A stretch of 5,900 nt of DNA from an uncultured Verrucomicrobia subdivision 3 bacterium (GTDB lineage: Bacteria > Verrucomicrobiota > Verrucomicrobiae > Limisphaerales > UBA11358). Below, one piece after another: positions 4,796-5,900 of this stretch. The DNA is taken from contig CAINDH010000147.1 in NCBI GenBank assembly GCA_903847285.1, positions 1-5,900 on the forward strand, given 5' to 3'. The notes under the pieces were generated by a model. The model did no database searches. It was given only the letters and a program-made list of their open reading frames with translations, and was not told where the DNA came from. Within the stretch, counting starts at the first letter, position 1; the number at the start of each line of letters is the position of its first letter. A program made the translations under genes and the position numbers.

Positions 4796-5212
4796 TCAAT
4801 CTTCGTCGGGCATCATGACGGTGATGGCTGGCGATGCGTCGTCCATGTCGAGCGGGCCACAAGTGGCGATGAGCTTCACGAGCTTGGCGCGTTGGTTGTC
4901 GTTGCGAACATAGAGCGCAACGGGCACACGGTCCGAGTTGCCACGCGCGCGGCTGATGGCAAAGCGCAACATCCAGACGATGTCCCAGAGTCGCCCGGCT
5001 TCGTCCTGGCCTTGCACGTTCGGGGGCACGGCGACATAAGCATCAAACACTGTCCGTGTCAGAAACACGGGAATGCTGATGCCTGCCTCTTTGGCGGTTT
5101 TCGTCACCTCAACCTGCACGCCGTCGGCGACGGCTTGGCTGCGAGTGTAGGCGTAAACGACTTCCCCAAAGGGCGAGTCGGTCTCCGGTTTGTTGTTTGG
5201 TTCGGTGTTCAT
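4796..5212 (-). CDS. DUF6573-like accessory protein
   Basis: Protein of 138 aa. It matches my memory of the DUF6573 family of small plasmid and mobile-element proteins. Features in order: a short polar N-terminus; VVYAYTRSQAVADGVQVEVTKTAKEAG (18-44; typical form 'YTRAQALADGVLVDVT..A.EAG'); IPVFLTRTVFDAYV (47-60); GRLWDIVWMLRFAISRA (73-89); RVPVALYVRN (95-104); LVKLIATCGPLD (111-122); and PAITVMMPDED (128-138), the usual conserved end. The biochemical role of the family is unknown; genes of this type often sit among other small cargo genes near anti-restriction or replication functions. The ATG at 5212 is supported by AAAGGA about 8 nt upstream, the clearest ribosome binding site in the window. 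It lies 42 nt after the preceding gene. Confidence 0.88.
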   Translation of the reverse strand: MNTEPNNKPETDSPFGEVVYAYTRSQAVADGVQVEVTKTAKEAGISIPVFLTRTVFDAYVAVPPNVQGQDEAGRLWDIVWMLRFAISRARGNSDRVPVALYVRNDNQRAKLVKLIATCGPLDMDDASPAITVMMPDED

Positions 5213-5254
5213 GTATTTTTCCTTTCGTTGTTTGTTGTGTGTGCTGCGGTTAAA

Positions 5255-5503
5255 TCAGGCGGGGCTGGCGTCGTGGACGAAGTCGAGGCGGCGCGTGCTG
5301 GCGAGCTGGCGGGCGACTTGTTCGGCGATCTGGTAACTGCGGAAGTGCTGCAAGTGGGTGACCGGCTCGGCGTCTTCGTCACCGATGTAAACCACCCATG
5401 ACGGGACTTCGTCGCCTTCGCGGTTGCGGTCGGACTGCGGGCCGTCGAAGTAAACGGCGCGGAAAGGGCCGACGTTGGAAAATTCGGGAGCGAGAACGCA
5501 CAT
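5255..5503 (-). CDS. Small conserved-looking hypothetical protein (82 aa)
   Basis: Not recognised as a named family. The N-terminal half looks beta-rich (FRAVYFDGPQ, PSWVVYIGDED), and the second half is helical (HFRSYQIAEQVARQLASTRRLDFVHDAS). The last segment, 'FRSY..A...ARQLA..R.L..VHDA', is like the C-terminus of small plasmid or phage proteins I recall. The ATG at 5503 is chosen because it lies only 6 nt after the stop of the upstream gene (TGA TTTTTT ATG), an arrangement suggesting translational coupling; there is no Shine-Dalgarno site. An overlapping longer open frame in this stretch is Ser/Pro/Arg-rich and is taken as a shadow. It is part of the leftward accessory operon, 42 nt before the DUF6573-like gene. 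Confidence 0.75.
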   Translation of the reverse strand: MCVLAPEFSNVGPFRAVYFDGPQSDRNREGDEVPSWVVYIGDEDAEPVTHLQHFRSYQIAEQVARQLASTRRLDFVHDASPA

Positions 5504-5509
5504 AAAAAA

Positions 5510-5725
5510 TCAGCGGTTAAGGATGGGGATTTCGGAGTTAGGAGAAATCCAAGCGAGCTTGGGCTTGGGCTGGATGGTGACGGGCTTGCCGCTGCGCGGC
5601 GTGATGGTGCGCTTCTTTTGAACCACGGCGACAACGGCGGCGGACTCACTGACGCGCAAGACTTGGCAGGGCTGGCCGGCATACTCGACGATGTCGCCAG
5701 CGCGAAGGGTGAAGATGTTGGTCAT
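5510..5725 (-). CDS. Small beta-rich (SH3-like) protein of unknown function (71 aa)
   Basis: The ATG at 5725 gives MTNIFTLRAGDIVEYAG and a 71-aa protein. The frame extends upstream, but the upstream residues are Pro/Arg-rich and overlap a hairpin and the end of another gene, so they are not counted. The segment AGDIVEYAGQPCQVLRVSESAAVVAVV (9-35) has the alternating pattern of a small SH3/KOW-like barrel. A basic strand (QKKRTITPRSGKPVTIQPKPK) and an ending ISPNSEIPILNR follow; I associate that ending with a conserved small protein of plasmids and integrative elements. A nucleic-acid-binding or assembly role is possible but unsupported. A T7 run directly precedes the ATG instead of a Shine-Dalgarno site. 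The next gene starts 6 nt after the stop. Confidence 0.75.
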   Translation of the reverse strand: MTNIFTLRAGDIVEYAGQPCQVLRVSESAAVVAVVQKKRTITPRSGKPVTIQPKPKLAWISPNSEIPILNR

Positions 5726-5741
5726 AAAAAAATGGGGGAAG

Positions 5742-5765
5742 TGGGGCGGCATCGCTGCCGCCCCA
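5742..5765 (-). promoter_or_regulatory. Intergenic hairpin followed by T-run upstream of the 71-aa gene
   Basis: Perfect 10-bp arms TGGGGCGGCA and TGCCGCCCCA enclose a TCGC loop, in the 47-nt gap after the partial gene. Leftward, it is followed by CTTCCCCCA and seven T, then ATG. The C-rich spacer before the T-run makes it a poor intrinsic terminator. It could be an attenuator, or an RNA-processing or stabilising stem within the operon. Confidence 0.55.
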
Positions 5766-5772
5766 ATGGTGG

Positions 5773-5900
5773 TTAGTGGGTGGCAAGGTCGGCGGGGCGG
5801 GTGCTGGCGTAACGCTCGCGGGGGTCGCCTGCGCTGGAGAGGCGGAACTGGCCGCACGGGTGCTGCCACGCCTGCCGCGTGCGATTCCAGTGGAAGCCAA
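5773..5900 (-). CDS. 3' end of a small accessory protein (5' end outside window)
   Basis: The minus-strand frame open from the right edge ends with TAA at 5775-5773. The visible 41 codons read GFHWNRTRQAWQHPCG, then QFRLSSAGDPRERYASTRPADLATH. The WNR..Q.WQHPCG segment and the DPRERY motif are unlike the Pro/Ala/Arg-rich translations of the other two frames. They resemble a C-terminal segment that I recall from small plasmid and phage proteins of environmental bacteria, so this is the coding frame. It is the first visible gene of the leftward operon, 47 nt before the 71-aa gene. Function unknown. Confidence 0.68.
   Translation of the reverse strand, partial: GFHWNRTRQAWQHPCGQFRLSSAGDPRERYASTRPADLATH

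Noticed and set aside
4148..5401. A 417-codon open frame on the + strand.
   Set aside because: It lies opposite three tightly spaced minus-strand genes, one with a recognisable family match and a ribosome binding site. Its translation is low-complexity (Gly/Ala/Val/Phe-rich), spans the hairpins, and looks like an antisense shadow created by the codon bias of the real genes.
5209..5682. Ser/Pro/Arg-rich 157-codon frame on the - strand.
   Set aside because: Overlaps the 82-aa and 71-aa genes in another frame; low complexity. The chosen genes have better composition and tight spacing.

Overview
The window looks like the control and replication end of an integrated mobile element (an integrative plasmid, satellite or prophage-like island) in a fairly GC-rich bacterium. 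Verrucomicrobiota or a PVC relative is my best guess. It rests on remembered resemblance of the XRE regulator, the small excisionase-like HTH protein and the small accessory proteins to that group, and on the scarcity of clear Shine-Dalgarno sites. No taxonomic marker gene is present, so treat this as an inference.

Left half (1-3561). A tyrosine recombinase, open at the left edge, reads rightward and converges on a leftward XRE-family repressor. Across an 81-bp control region with two palindromes, the repressor diverges from a rightward set: a small MerR/excisionase-like HTH protein, a winged-helix HTH protein, then a 274-bp gap and a larger protein with a ParB-neighbourhood-like N-terminus and a C-terminal zinc-finger-like Cys cluster. 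The gap opens with three direct repeats spaced exactly 21 bp (core CGWTGTAAARC) plus two inverted copies of TGTAAA. Next come short repeats in 8-bp phase and two perfect hairpins. This is what an iteron-type origin or a multi-site operator looks like. The arrangement reads as a lysogeny-style switch: repressor against excision and replication genes, with the integrase alongside.

Middle (3562-4387). About 826 bp without a convincing gene. The first part is G-rich on the + strand, with two clusters of 11-bp tandem repeats sharing CAAGAGT and several CACCATG-based palindromes. The last part carries four consecutive hairpins just beyond the end of the leftward genes.

Right half (4388-5900). A leftward operon of five small genes, the first running off the right edge: a partial protein ending in a WNR/WQHPCG-type segment, a 71-aa small beta-rich protein, an 82-aa protein, a DUF6573-like protein and an Ala-rich coiled-coil protein with a Cys-rich tail. 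Gaps between genes are 47, 6, 42 and 42 nt, and two of them hold perfect hairpins. This looks like an accessory cargo operon of the kind carried on plasmids and integrative elements; its function is unknown. A 417-codon open frame on the + strand opposite these genes is judged to be a shadow.
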